A DNA stretch of 64,000 nt from Trebonia sp963774945 (GCA_963774945.1 CAVZHA010000015.1:1520022-1584021), one strand, 5' to 3'; numbered from the stretch's first letter, positions 1-9,151 are shown. Numbers and translations: made by a program. The notes: generated by a model not told the origin, from the sequence alone.

Positions 1-2
1 CG

Positions 3-395
3 CTGGCCAGCCTGCGCCGTCGCGTTTTCACCGAGGGCAGCTACCTGAGTCCGTCCGAGCTCGGCCTCCGCGCCCCCGCGACGATCGATGAACTGGTGCA
101 AGAACCGTACTGGGAGTTCATGGGGACGTCCGGAACTCACTCGGTTATTGATGTGCTCAGCGTGGTCCCGGCCGACGACGTCCAGGACTACGCTACGATC
201 CGACCACTTACCGAGGGTGAATACCGTGAGCTATTCGGCAACCCACGGCCGACTCGCGACGATTTCAGCCGTTTGAGCAATTCAGCTCAGCTTCACGAAT
301 ACGTCAATGCGGGGCGGAACACCGGGCGGGCCGCCGTGCTGTGGGCGGACGGCGGCCCGAGCGAAATAGCGTTCTGGGGCTACTCAGGAGATTGA
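3..395 (+). CDS. hypothetical protein, 5' end outside window
   Basis: The reading frame is open from the first full codon at position 3 and stops at 393-395, giving about 130 C-terminal residues. It has good actinomycete codon use. An internal ATG at 96 exists, but the frame upstream of it also reads as protein, so the true start lies before the window. Visible sequence includes EPYWEFMGTSGTHSVIDV in the middle and ends in PSEIAFWGYSGD. There is no signal peptide, membrane segment or catalytic motif in the visible part. I do not recognise a named family. It is followed by a 190-base gap and then a same-strand oxidoreductase gene, with no sign of coupling. Confidence 0.7.
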   Translation: MASLRRRVFTEGSYLSPSELGLRAPATIDELVQEPYWEFMGTSGTHSVIDVLSVVPADDVQDYATIRPLTEGEYRELFGNPRPTRDDFSRLSNSAQLHEYVNAGRNTGRAAVLWADGGPSEIAFWGYSGD

Positions 396-586
396 CATGG
401 GTAGTGGATGGCGTCGATCCCTACCGCAGTCATGATACGGATGTTCATCGTTGAGCCCGGCCGGGCCGAGTCTGCTTGCTCGCCCGCAGATTCCGGTTGG
501 GTTGAGGTTCGGACCCGGGGTGGTTGCGGGGCGCGGCCAACCGACACAATGGGGACGGAACGACGCTTACCGCGCTGGAGGTTCCG

Positions 587-1441
587 ATGGCGACCGTTGG
601 GCTGCTGCACCCCGGGGAGATGGGGGCCGCCGTCGGCGGCTGCCTGGTCTCGGTCGGGCATGAGGTGCTCTGGGATCCGGCCGGCCGGTCGCGAGCGTCG
701 ACCGGGCGGGCGCTGGCGGCCGAGCTGACCGGGGTGACGTTCGACCGGGTGATCGAGCGGTCCTCGGTGATCCTCTCGATCTGCCCGCCGCACGCCGCTC
801 TTGACGTCGCCGCGCAGGTGGCCGCCACCGGGTACGCAGGGATCTACGTCGACGCCAACGCGATCTCGGTCGCCACCGCCGAGCAGGTCTCCGGCATCGT
901 CTCGGCGGCGGGCGCGACCTACGTCGACGGCGGGATCATCGGCATGCCGCCCGAGATCGCCGGCCACACCCGCCTCTACTTGTCAGGCCCGCGCGCCAAC
1001 GAGGTCCGCGTCCTGTTCGGCCGGTCGGCGCTGGACGCGCGGATCGCCGACGGCCCGCTCTACGCCGCGTCGGCGGTGAAGATGGCCTACGCCGCCTGGA
1101 CCAAGGGCAGCTCGGCGCTGCTGCTGGCCGCCCGCACTCTCGCCCGGGCCGGCGGCGTGGAGCGCACGCTGCTGGCCGAGTGGGCCCTCTCCCAGCCCGC
1201 GCTGGCCGAGCGCTCGGAGGGCGCCGCCTCGGCCGCGGCCGCCAAGGGCTGGCGCTGGGTGGCCGAGATGGAGGAGATCGCCGCCTCGATGAGCGCGGCC
1301 GGCCTCCCGGCCGGCTTCCACGAGGCCGCCGCCGAGATCTACGACCGCGCCTCCCAGGCGGCCGGCACCCCGACCACCCGCCGTCCGACACCCGAACCCC
1401 CCGCCTCCACTCTGGACACGGTCATCTCAGGCCTCATGTAG
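587..1441 (+). CDS. NAD(P)-dependent oxidoreductase, DUF1932 / 6-phosphogluconate dehydrogenase-like
   Basis: A 284-residue protein. It starts ATVGLLHPGEMGAAVGG, a Rossmann-fold start with the G-x-G-x-x-G-like loop of the 6-phosphogluconate dehydrogenase / 3-hydroxyisobutyrate dehydrogenase superfamily. The C-terminal half (about residues 180-260) has the helical pattern of the DUF1932 domain, including AVKMAYAAWTKGSSALL. The frame is open further upstream to 524, but the ATG at 587 has a GGAGG six bases before it and begins exactly at the nucleotide-binding strand, so I place the start there. Substrate is unknown; the family reduces or oxidises small beta-hydroxyacids. It stands alone. Confidence 0.8.
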   Translation: MATVGLLHPGEMGAAVGGCLVSVGHEVLWDPAGRSRASTGRALAAELTGVTFDRVIERSSVILSICPPHAALDVAAQVAATGYAGIYVDANAISVATAEQVSGIVSAAGATYVDGGIIGMPPEIAGHTRLYLSGPRANEVRVLFGRSALDARIADGPLYAASAVKMAYAAWTKGSSALLLAARTLARAGGVERTLLAEWALSQPALAERSEGAASAAAAKGWRWVAEMEEIAASMSAAGLPAGFHEAAAEIYDRASQAAGTPTTRRPTPEPPASTLDTVISGLM

Positions 1442-1755
1442 CCCACCAGGGTGTGATGCAGCGGCTCGTATTGACGGCGTGAGCAGAGCGGGCGCGGTCA
1501 ACGTGTGCCAAAAGCGCGCGCTTCGTCGACGCAAGATCATGATCGTGTGCCGTCGGGGGCACTCCGCGACCCGAACAGCCCACGCTCCTGGGCAGGAGCG
1601 CCGACGTCCGCGCCAGTGGTTCGGATGGGGCGTGAGCGACGAGCCGGGCGGACGAGCGGGGCGGGGTGCTTGCGGGCGGGTTCGGCCCGCGACGTGAGGT
1701 GGCAGCGGGCGGGTTCGCTCGGCGTCTGCTTTGCCGCTCACGGATTAGCGGAGCA

Positions 1756-1778
1756 GGGGGCGCGAGTGGTGCGCCCCC
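1756..1778 (-). terminator. GC-rich hairpin downstream of glyS
   Basis: GGGGGCGC (1756-1763) and GCGCCCCC (1771-1778) form an 8-bp perfect stem with a 7-base loop, about 80 bases beyond the glyS stop codon. There is no T-run, as is common for actinomycete terminators. It lies in a gene-free stretch (1442-1856) in which I see no convincing coding region. Confidence 0.4.
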
Positions 1779-1856
1779 GCGCGTTCGGCCCGCGATTCGG
1801 GGTTGAATCAGGGGTCGACTGCGCGGGGAGCACCACTGCGGCCCCGGCGACCTGGC

Positions 1857-3245
1857 TTAGTAGAGCGGCAGCCGCTCTGACAGGTAATCCGGCAGGGCGT
1901 CGATGCCGATGCGCTGCTGGGTCATGGTGTCGCGCTCGCGCACAGTCACAGCCTGGTCTTCGAGGGTGTCGAAGTCGACCGTGACGCAGAACGGGGTGCC
2001 GATCTCGTCCTGGCGGCGGTAGCGGCGGCCGATCGCCTGGGCGTCGTCGAACTCGGTCGTCCAGCGCTTGCGGAGCACGGCGGCGAGGTCGCGGGCCTTG
2101 GGCGACAGGTCGGCGTTACGGGACAGCGGCAGCACCGCCACCTTCACCGGCGCGAGGCGCGGGTCGAGGCGGAGCACGGTGCGCTTCTCCGGTACGCCCT
2201 TGGCGTTGGGCGCCTCGTCCTCGGTGTAGGCGTCGAGCAGGAACACCAGCGTGCCGCGGTCGGCGCCCGCGGCGGGCTCGATCACGTAGGGGATGTACCG
2301 CTCGCCCGACTCCTGCTCCAGGTAGGTCAGGTCCTGGCCGGAGTGCTCCTGGTGCGTGGTCAGGTCGAAGTCGGTCCGGTTGGCGATGCCCTCGAGCTCG
2401 CCCCACTCCGAGCCGACGAAGTCGAATCGGTACTCGATGTCGACCGTCCGCTTGGCGTAGTGGCTCAGCTTCTCCTTGGGGTGCTCGTAGAGCCGGAGGT
2501 TGTCGCGGTTCACGCCGAGGTCGGTCCACCAGGCGAGGCGGTCCTCGATCCAGCGTGTGTGCCATTCCTCGTCGGTGCCCGGCTTGACGAAGAACTCCAT
2601 CTCCATCTGCTCGAACTCGCGGGTACGGAAGATGAAGTTCCCCGGGGTGATCTCGTTCCTGAACGACTTGCCGATCTGGCCGATGCCGAACGGCACCTTC
2701 CGCCGCGAGGTCGTGAGCACGTTCTTGTAGTTGACGAAGATCCCCTGCGCGGTCTCCGGCCGCAGGTAGGCCAGGCCGGACTCGTCCTCGACCGGGCCGA
2801 GGTGGGTGCGGAGCATCCCGTTGAAGTTCTTGGGCTCGGTGAACGTGCCCCGGTTGCCGCAGTTCGGGCACGCGATGTCGTCCAGGCCGCCCGGCGGCAC
2901 GTGGCCGTGCTTGACCTCGAACGCCTCGATCAGGTGGTCGGCCCGGAAGCGCTTGTGGCAGGACTGGCACTCGGTCAGCGGGTCGGTGAAGGTGGCGACG
3001 TGGCCGCTGGCCTCCCAGACCTCGGGGGCCAGGATCACCGAGGAGTCGAGGCCGACGATGTCGTCGCGCTCCTGCACCATGTACCGCCACCACTGGCGCT
3101 TGACGTTGTTCTTCAGCTCGACGCCGAGCGGTCCGTAATCCCACGCGGCACGCAGACCACCGTAGATGTCGCTGGACGGGTAGACGAACCCGCGTCGCTT
3201 GCTCAGGTTGACAACAGCATCGAGGCGGTCACTGCGTAGGGCCAT
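1857..3245 (-). CDS. glyS: glycyl-tRNA synthetase (alpha2 type)
   Basis: A 462-residue class II aminoacyl-tRNA synthetase that charges tRNA-Gly, of the homodimeric type usual in actinobacteria and of normal length. The N-terminus RRGFVYPSSDIYGG and GPLGVELKNN are family signatures. A zinc knuckle is formed by Cys93/Cys96 and Cys126/Cys129. Motif 2 contains FRNE at about residues 195-198 followed by RTREFEQMEMEFF. The anticodon-binding domain occupies roughly residues 365-455 (LAPVKVAVLPLSRNADLSPKA). Cytoplasmic and essential. It is the first gene of a leftward series (uppS, recO, leuA lie further right on the same strand) but is separated from uppS by a secreted-protein gene. Confidence 0.97.
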   Translation of the reverse strand: MALRSDRLDAVVNLSKRRGFVYPSSDIYGGLRAAWDYGPLGVELKNNVKRQWWRYMVQERDDIVGLDSSVILAPEVWEASGHVATFTDPLTECQSCHKRFRADHLIEAFEVKHGHVPPGGLDDIACPNCGNRGTFTEPKNFNGMLRTHLGPVEDESGLAYLRPETAQGIFVNYKNVLTTSRRKVPFGIGQIGKSFRNEITPGNFIFRTREFEQMEMEFFVKPGTDEEWHTRWIEDRLAWWTDLGVNRDNLRLYEHPKEKLSHYAKRTVDIEYRFDFVGSEWGELEGIANRTDFDLTTHQEHSGQDLTYLEQESGERYIPYVIEPAAGADRGTLVFLLDAYTEDEAPNAKGVPEKRTVLRLDPRLAPVKVAVLPLSRNADLSPKARDLAAVLRKRWTTEFDDAQAIGRRYRRQDEIGTPFCVTVDFDTLEDQAVTVRERDTMTQQRIGIDALPDYLSERLPLY

Positions 3246-3332
3246 GTCGTGAGCTTATGAGCCGACGGCACTTCGCGCGAACCGGTTTGCCTGGTCCGCG
3301 CGAAGTTCCGCTGCGGCTGCGCCGCGCTTTAA

Positions 3333-4883
3333 TCAGCGGGCCAGCGGTCCGGCGACCACGTCCTGGTCGATGCTGAGCGTGATGCCGCCGACGGTCCCGT
3401 GGAGGTTGCCCGCGTACTGCTTGGCGCGGTCGCCGATCGGCCAGTCCAGGGTGCCGTCGGCGAGCGTGGCCCGCCCGTCCCAGAGCGCGATCCAGATCGC
3501 GTCCGGCTTGGTGAAGCCCGCCTTGCCGGCCACCGCGGCGGCCTGCATGTCGCTGATGCCGGAGTCCTGGCTCGAGTAGACGCCGCTGAGATAGCCCTTG
3601 GCCGCCACCTCCCTGTCCCACGCGCCGAGGAAGGTGAGAACCGCGTTGGTGCAGGCCTGGTCGCCGTTGTACGCCTCCATGTCGTCGTAGATCGGCGACC
3701 CGACCGGAAGGCCGAAGAACTTGGCGTCCTTGACCGCGTCGGCCCCAGCCGCCCGGCCTTCGGCCGCGGCCTTGCCCGGGTTGATCAGGGTGCCCTGGTA
3801 ACCCCAGCACGGCGCCTGCGGGCCGACGTAGGTCGGCAGCATGCCCCAGCCCATCGCGGCGGCGGACTTGAACCAGGCCGTCGACAGGTTGCCGTAGGCG
3901 CAGGCCGAGTTGGCCCCGCCGATGTAGACGCCGATCGCGGCGTACCGCTGCCGCCAGACCTTCATGGTCGCGAGGGTCGGGGCGGTGCAGGCGTCGAATC
4001 CGCTCACCGGGTGGATCTTGAATGGCGGCGGTGGCGGCTGCGGTACCACGATCTGAGTCGGCCAGTTGGCCGGGACGCCCCTCCAGCTCTTGTAGATGGT
4101 CGCCTTCACCTTCTTGGCGCTCTTGGCCTGCTTCGGGCTCTTGGTTGAGCTCTTGGGGCCGGTCTTCCCGGCGCCGTCCGGCTGCGCGGTCGCATGGCGG
4201 GCGAGCGACGCCGGGTGGCTGACCGCGGCGCCGCGCTGGAGGGCGGCCGCGCGATCGCCCGACGGCTGCGATAGCGCCTGCGACGAGCCCGACTGGCGGG
4301 TCTGGGGCGCCCGGGCCGGAGCGGCCCGCAGGGTGCCGAGCACCTGCCGCACGACTGCGGGATCGGTGCCGTAGGTCGCGACGACGGTGGCGCCGAGCGA
4401 CGCCGCGGCGAGCGCGATCCGCAGCTCGTGGTCGGCCGCGTTCTGGGTGATCGCGCCGCGCACCGCGGGCACGGTGCCCACCTCGGCGTTGCCGATGCTG
4501 TCGGGCTGCTGGCGCTGGTCGACGGCGGCGGATCCGGATCCTGACGCGATGGTGGCGCTCGGAATGAGGCTCACCGTCTGGGTGCGGCCGACGAGGCCGG
4601 CCGGGCATTGCATGTTCGCCCCTGGCATGCCGAGGTAGACCGCGTGCACGTCAAAGCGGACGCAGGTCGTCGGGTGCTGGTCAAGCCGGTACACCGGCCA
4701 GCTGGCCGGGACCTGGAATTCGTAGCCGTGGTAGACCACCGTCTTCATGGCGGTCTTCTTGCCGGTCGTGGAGTTGATTGTCTGGTCGGTCGTCTTTGCG
4801 GCCGTGGCGGCGAAGGCCGGTATGGCCATTACTCCCCCGAGTACCAGCCCGCCCACGGCAGCAGCTGCGATCGCGCGACGCAT
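3333..4883 (-). CDS. secreted DUF1906 (Rv2525c-like glycoside-hydrolase-like) protein
   Basis: A 516-residue exported protein. Residues 1-26 are a classical signal peptide (MRRAIAAAAVGGLVLGGVMA, then an AFA-A cleavage site). Residues about 300-516 match the DUF1906 domain, a TIM-barrel glycoside-hydrolase-like fold: GFDACTAPTLATMKVW, GVYIGGANSAC, GWGMLPTYVGPQAPCW, SPIYDDMEAY and a C-terminal SIDQDVV. The acidic pair in DDMEAY sits where the barrel's active-site acids are expected. Residues about 150-290 are a low-complexity Ala/Ser/Lys linker. Family members such as mycobacterial Rv2525c are linked to the cell envelope. The specific substrate is unknown. The ATG is preceded by a run of six G as a weak ribosome site. 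Confidence 0.85.
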   Translation of the reverse strand: MRRAIAAAAVGGLVLGGVMAIPAFAATAAKTTDQTINSTTGKKTAMKTVVYHGYEFQVPASWPVYRLDQHPTTCVRFDVHAVYLGMPGANMQCPAGLVGRTQTVSLIPSATIASGSGSAAVDQRQQPDSIGNAEVGTVPAVRGAITQNAADHELRIALAAASLGATVVATYGTDPAVVRQVLGTLRAAPARAPQTRQSGSSQALSQPSGDRAAALQRGAAVSHPASLARHATAQPDGAGKTGPKSSTKSPKQAKSAKKVKATIYKSWRGVPANWPTQIVVPQPPPPPFKIHPVSGFDACTAPTLATMKVWRQRYAAIGVYIGGANSACAYGNLSTAWFKSAAAMGWGMLPTYVGPQAPCWGYQGTLINPGKAAAEGRAAGADAVKDAKFFGLPVGSPIYDDMEAYNGDQACTNAVLTFLGAWDREVAAKGYLSGVYSSQDSGISDMQAAAVAGKAGFTKPDAIWIALWDGRATLADGTLDWPIGDRAKQYAGNLHGTVGGITLSIDQDVVAGPLAR

Positions 4884-5034
4884 GTAACCCCCCGGTTTGC
4901 GTGCGTCTTCGACTATTGTTTTATGCAGCGCTGCGCTCTTTTGAGGACTGCGTACCGGAACAGCCTTGGATTAGCCCGCTTTTCCAGCGCATCCCGGAAT
5001 GGTTGTTCCCGGAATACGTACCGCTACTCTCTGG

Positions 5035-5862
5035 TTACCGAACGGGAGCGATGCTGGGCAGCGCGTTGGGCACCGCACCGCCGTATCGACGGTCCCTCGA
5101 GGCATAGATTTCGCAGGCATGCCAGAGATGTCTGCGGTCGAAATCAGGCCAGAGCGTGTCGAGAAAGACAAGCTCGGCATAGGCCGATTGCCAGAGCAGG
5201 AAATTGGAAAGGCGCTGCTCGCCCGAGGAGCGCACCCACAGGTCCACTTCCGGAATGTCCGGCTCGTCGAGATACCGGGCAAAAAGGCGCTCGTCGATCT
5301 TATCGGGACGAATTTTCCCGGCCGCCACCTCGCGCGCGATCGCGGCGGCGGCGTCGGCGATTTCCGCCCGGCCGCCGTAGTTGCAGCAGAACTGCAGGGT
5401 GAGGACGGTGTTCTCCTCGCTCAGCTGCTCGGCGTCCTCGAGCTCCCTGATCACGCTGCGCCATAGCCGCGGCCTGCGCCCGGCCCAGCGGATGCGGACG
5501 CCCCGCTCGGCCAATTCCTCCCGGCGACGGTGAATCACGTCCCGGTTAAAGCTCATCAGGAACGCGACCTCGTCCGGGTGCCGCCGCCAGTTCTCAGTCG
5601 AGAACGCGTAGCTGGAGACGTACTTGACGCCCAGCTCGATCGCGCCCATGAGCACGTCCATGAGGGCGGCCTCGCCGACCTTGTGTCCTTCGGTCCTTGG
5701 CAGCCCGCGCTCCTTGGCCCAGCGGCCGTCGCCGTCCATGACGATCGCGACGTGCTGCGGAACGAACTCGGCGGGAATGGCCGGCGGGCGGACCCCGCTC
5801 GAGTGCGGGTAAGGCGGCTTAATCAGACGGGGCTCTTTGGGTTCCCCGGGAACCTTGCTCAA
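5035..5862 (-). CDS. uppS: isoprenyl transferase (undecaprenyl diphosphate synthase family)
   Basis: A 275-residue cis-prenyltransferase making the polyprenyl carrier lipid for cell-wall synthesis. The start is inferred as TTG at 5860-5862, overlapping the recO stop by four bases (TTGA) with GGAG five bases upstream. The long open frame further upstream lies inside recO and is a shadow. Signatures are HVAIVMDGDGRWAKERG (residues 37-53), SSYAFSTENW, and RSSGEQRLSNFLLWQSAY near the C-terminus. The catalytic Asp43 is present, but the next-but-one position, almost always Asn in this family (MDGNGRW), is Asp45. Translationally coupled to recO. Confidence 0.93.
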   Translation of the reverse strand: MSKVPGEPKEPRLIKPPYPHSSGVRPPAIPAEFVPQHVAIVMDGDGRWAKERGLPRTEGHKVGEAALMDVLMGAIELGVKYVSSYAFSTENWRRHPDEVAFLMSFNRDVIHRRREELAERGVRIRWAGRRPRLWRSVIRELEDAEQLSEENTVLTLQFCCNYGGRAEIADAAAAIAREVAAGKIRPDKIDERLFARYLDEPDIPEVDLWVRSSGEQRLSNFLLWQSAYAELVFLDTLWPDFDRRHLWHACEIYASRDRRYGGAVPNALPSIAPVR

Positions 5863-6854
5863 GCACGCTCCACGTGACGCAACGACCGGATCGAATGCTC
5901 CAGGTGCCACTGCAGATAGGCGGCCACCAGGCCACTGCATTCTACCCGGTGCCTGCGCTCGCTCCGCATCGCGGCGTTCCAGTCCCCGCGCAGCAGCGCG
6001 CGCATCAGCGCCACCGTCGACGGCGCGGGCGAGGCTGAGCCGGGCTGGCGGCAGTTCGCGCACACCATCCCGCCGGACGCGACCGTGAACGCGACCAGCG
6101 GGCGGGTGCCGGAGGCGGCGGTGACGCCGCAGCGCGCGCACTCCTCGAGCGCGGGCGCGTAACCCTCGAGCGCGAGCGAGCGGAGCAGGTAGGCGTCGAG
6201 GACGAGGCGCGGTTCGCGGGTCGTCCTCGACGACGCGGACCCGGCGTCACGGCCGGACCCGCCGTAATCGGCGTTCACGGGCGGCGCGTCGGGCCCGCCC
6301 GCTTGGCCAAGTCCGCTTGCCTGGCCGATCGCGCCAGCTTCGTCGACGTCGTGCACCCGGCCGAGATCGGCCGCCGGGCCGGTTTCGTGAGCGTCATCAA
6401 GGCCGTCCGTCTCGCCGAACTCGGCGTCATCATCGAGTTCGTCGGCCGCGTCGAGGTAGTCGGGGGCGTCCGCCTCGCCGAGCGCGCGGAGGCCGCCGAT
6501 GAGCAGCAGGAACTGCCGGATCGCGGGTTCCTTCTCGACCGGGGTGAACCTCTCGGCCGTCTCCAGCATCGCGGTGCCGGCCGTGTACCGGGGGTAGTCG
6601 GTGGCGAGGGGCTTGCCGTAGGCCCTGATCACCTCGGCCTGCTGGATCACGTCGAGCGACCGGCCGGGATGGATGAGGACGTCCACGTGCGTGAACGGCT
6701 CGAGGCGGCCGCCGAATCGGGACTTGGTCCGGCGGACCCCCTTGGCGACCGCCCGGACGCGGCCGTTCTGCCTGGTGAGCAGCGTGATAATGCGGTCCGC
6801 CTCGCCCAGCTTGTGCGTCCGCAGCACAACCCCGTCATCCCGGTACCCCTGCAC
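5859..6854 (-). CDS. recO: DNA repair protein RecO
   Basis: A recombination mediator that loads RecA through SSB and RecR. It has an N-terminal OB-fold (YRDDGVVLRTHKLGEADRIITLL), a central helical domain and a C-terminal zinc site with ECARC and CANC. I place the start at GTG 6852-6854 because homologues begin near this point; an ATG at 6893 in the same frame is the alternative. Typical actinobacterial RecO is about 250 residues, whereas this one has about 331. The excess is an acidic, Gly/Ala/Asp-rich insert of about 85 residues (roughly residues 125-212) between the helical domain and the zinc region. It overlaps uppS by four bases. Confidence 0.93.
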   Translation of the reverse strand: MQGYRDDGVVLRTHKLGEADRIITLLTRQNGRVRAVAKGVRRTKSRFGGRLEPFTHVDVLIHPGRSLDVIQQAEVIRAYGKPLATDYPRYTAGTAMLETAERFTPVEKEPAIRQFLLLIGGLRALGEADAPDYLDAADELDDDAEFGETDGLDDAHETGPAADLGRVHDVDEAGAIGQASGLGQAGGPDAPPVNADYGGSGRDAGSASSRTTREPRLVLDAYLLRSLALEGYAPALEECARCGVTAASGTRPLVAFTVASGGMVCANCRQPGSASPAPSTVALMRALLRGDWNAAMRSERRHRVECSGLVAAYLQWHLEHSIRSLRHVERA

Positions 6855-7110
6855 GTCTTCATTGTCCCCTAAGTCGCCCCGCAGCCGGGCCATCTCGTGA
6901 TCACGAAGGATTTATACACTTATACGATAATTATCCTTCGCCAGGATAAACGCCTTCGCGATCATGGCGCCGGCAGGCGGCTGGGCTGCGGGCGGCGGGG
7001 CGGTTGAGGTAGGCGGGGCGGCTGGGGTCGCGGGAGGGGCTGGCGGCGTCGGCGGGCGGGGCTGGGGTCGGCCGGAGGGCCGCGGTCGGTGCGAGGGCCG
7101 CGGTGGGGTC

Positions 7111-7178
7111 GGCGGGACGGGCGGGGTGGGCCGGCGGGACGGGCGGGGTGGGGCAGGCGGGACGGGCGGGGTGGGGCC
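7111..7178. repeat. G-rich 22-23-bp tandem repeat
   Basis: Three copies of GGCGGGACGGGCGGGGTGGG begin at 7111, 7133 and 7156 in the gap between recO and leuA. Runs of three to four G could form quadruplex structures on the + strand. An open frame on the minus strand here is Pro-rich and reflects base composition only. Confidence 0.7.
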
Positions 7179-7208
7179 GGGGGCGAGATTTGGCGCAAAT
7201 GGTGAAAT

Positions 7209-7251
7209 TTCCGGAATGCCGGGCGCGGGGTGGGCGCCCGGCATTCCGGAA
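7209..7251 (-). terminator. 18-bp perfect hairpin downstream of leuA
   Basis: Positions 7209-7226 and 7234-7251 are perfect inverted repeats (TTCCGGAATGCCGGGCGC and its complement) with a 7-base G-rich loop. It lies about 90 bases past the leuA stop codon and before recO, so it probably ends the leuA transcript or insulates recO. There is no U-run. Confidence 0.6.
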
Positions 7252-7302
7252 GCGGGACGTTGCCCCGCCGCCGGGGCCGTGTTTCGGGTGGGGCGGAGCA
7301 AC

Positions 7303-7316
7303 GGACCGTTCGAGAT
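7303..7316 (-). other. recurrent 3'-end motif ATCTCGAACGGTCC
   Basis: On the leuA coding strand this 14-mer lies 25 bases past the stop codon. The same or nearly the same word occurs at 15878-15891, 45586-45599, 61411-61423 and 32900-32913. Four of the five lie within about 7-25 bases after a stop codon. Confidence 0.5.
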
Positions 7317-7341
7317 AACGGGGTTGAATTTGCCTTTTGGG

Positions 7342-9075
7342 CTAGGCGCGGCGGGAGCGGTTGACGGCGGAGACGATCGCCCGCATCGAGGCGGTGGCGG
7401 TGTTGGTGTCGATGCCGACGCCCCAGAGGACCCGGCCGCCGGTCTCGACCTCGACGTAGGCGGCGGCCTGGGCGTCGGTGCCCTCGGTCATCGCGTGCTC
7501 GGCGTAGTCGAGTACCCGGGCGTCGATCCCGACCGAGGCCAGCGCGGCGCAGAACGCGGAGATCGGGCCGTTGCCGGTCCCCTCCACCTCCTGCCGCTGG
7601 CCGTCGACGGAGATCTCGGCGACCAGCTTGTGCTTGCCGTCGACGACCGACGAGGACTGGTGGCCGAGCAGCGCCACCGGGCCGTCGGCCAGGTACTGGG
7701 CGCTGAAGGTGTCCCAGATCTCGGCCGGGGTGACCTCGCCGCCCTCTTCGTCGGTGCGGACCTGGATGAACTTGGAGAACTCGATCTGCAGGCGACGGGG
7801 CAGGTCGAGCGAGTGGCCGGTCTTCATCACGTAGGCGACGCCGCCCTTGCCCGACTGCGAGTTCACCCGGATCACGGCCTCGTACGAGCGGCCGACGTCG
7901 TGCGGGTCGATGGCCAGGTAGGGGACGTTCCACGGGTAGTCGCCGAAGGCGACGCCGGCCGCGGTCGCCTCGTCCTCGAGCGCCTCGAAGCCCTTCTTGA
8001 TCGCGTCCTGGTGCGAGCCGGAGAACGCGGTGTAGACGAGCTCGCCCGCGTACGGGTGGCGCGGGTGGACCGGCAGCTGGTTCACGTACTCGGTGGTGCG
8101 CCGGATCTCGTCGATGTTGGAGAAGTCGATCATCGGGTCGATGCCCTGGCTGAACAGGTTCAGGCCGAGCGTGACCAGGCAGACGTTGCCGGTCCGCTCG
8201 CCGTTGCCGAACAGGCACCCCTCGATCCGGTCCGCCCCGGCCAGCACTGCCAGCTCGGCGTCGGCGACGGCGGTGCCGCGGTCGTTGTGGGTGTGGACCG
8301 AGACGCAGACGTGCTCGCGCCTGCTGAGATGCCGGCTCATCCACTCGATCTGGTCGGCGTACACGTTGGGGGTGGAGCGCTCGACCGTGCACGGCAGGTT
8401 GAGGATGATCTCGCGGCCCTCGGACGGCTGCCAGACGTCCATCACCGCCTCGCAGGTCTCCAGGGCGAAGTCGAGCTCGGTGTCCATGAAGATCTCGGGC
8501 GAGTACTCGTAGCCGAAGTCGGTGCCCGCCAGGTACTGCTCCGCGAACTTCATGACGTGCTCGGTGCCCGCCACCGCGAGCTGCTTGCACTCATCCCGGT
8601 CGATCCTGAACACGACCTTGCGGAACGTCGGCGCGGTCGCGTTGTACAGGTGCACGGTCGCCCGCTGGGCGCCGGCCAGGGACTGGATCGAGCGCTCGAT
8701 CAGGTCCTCGCGGGCCTGGGTGAGGACCGAGATACGGACGTCGGCCGGGATCTTGTCGCCCTCGATGAGCTCGCGGACGAAGTCGAAGTCGGTCTGGCTG
8801 GCGGACGGGAAGCCGACCTCGATTTCCTTGTAGCCCATGGCGACCAGCAGGTCGAACATGGCCCGCTTGCGGGTCGGCGACATCGGGTCGATCAGCGCCT
8901 GGTTGCCGTCGCGGAGGTCGGTCGACAGCCACCTCGGCGCGCGCTCGATGGTCTTGTTGGGCCAGGTGCGGTCGGGCAGGTCGACCGGTTTGAACGGCGC
9001 GTACCGATGGCACGGCATGCCGCTGGGCTGCTGAATGATGGGGGCTACAGACGGATATGCACGATCGCTCGACAT
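7342..9075 (-). CDS. leuA: 2-isopropylmalate synthase
   Basis: A 577-residue enzyme of the first committed step of leucine biosynthesis: acetyl-CoA plus 2-ketoisovalerate gives 2-isopropylmalate. The HMGL-like TIM barrel starts with RWLSTDLRDGNQALIDP, with the catalytic Arg-Asp, and carries the metal-binding HTHND motif. The C-terminal regulatory domain (about residues 440-577) with GTGNGPISAF is the allosteric leucine-binding domain. Length matches the long actinobacterial form. AAGGAAG precedes the ATG by ten bases. A leucine-rich leader peptide upstream (9164-9226) indicates attenuation control. The gene is separated from recO by about 490 bases of hairpin and G-rich DNA and is probably its own transcript. 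Confidence 0.97.
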   Translation of the reverse strand: MSSDRAYPSVAPIIQQPSGMPCHRYAPFKPVDLPDRTWPNKTIERAPRWLSTDLRDGNQALIDPMSPTRKRAMFDLLVAMGYKEIEVGFPSASQTDFDFVRELIEGDKIPADVRISVLTQAREDLIERSIQSLAGAQRATVHLYNATAPTFRKVVFRIDRDECKQLAVAGTEHVMKFAEQYLAGTDFGYEYSPEIFMDTELDFALETCEAVMDVWQPSEGREIILNLPCTVERSTPNVYADQIEWMSRHLSRREHVCVSVHTHNDRGTAVADAELAVLAGADRIEGCLFGNGERTGNVCLVTLGLNLFSQGIDPMIDFSNIDEIRRTTEYVNQLPVHPRHPYAGELVYTAFSGSHQDAIKKGFEALEDEATAAGVAFGDYPWNVPYLAIDPHDVGRSYEAVIRVNSQSGKGGVAYVMKTGHSLDLPRRLQIEFSKFIQVRTDEEGGEVTPAEIWDTFSAQYLADGPVALLGHQSSSVVDGKHKLVAEISVDGQRQEVEGTGNGPISAFCAALASVGIDARVLDYAEHAMTEGTDAQAAAYVEVETGGRVLWGVGIDTNTATASMRAIVSAVNRSRRA

Positions 9076-9151
9076 TGTTGCTTGGCTTCCTTCGCGGTGA
9101 GTCTGCTTGGGCTTGAGGGCGGCCAGCGGACATGCTTAGGACCCGCGACGA

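Noticed and set aside
380..967. Long minus-strand frame opposite the oxidoreductase
   Set aside because: High-GC antisense shadow of the gene at 587-1441; Arg/Pro-rich with no ribosome site.
2343..3239. 298-codon + frame inside glyS
   Set aside because: Shadow of glyS; reads as reversed-complement composition without a known fold.
6912..7301. 129-codon Pro-rich frame between leuA and recO
   Set aside because: Consists of G/C repeats and runs through the 18-bp hairpin; composition artefact.
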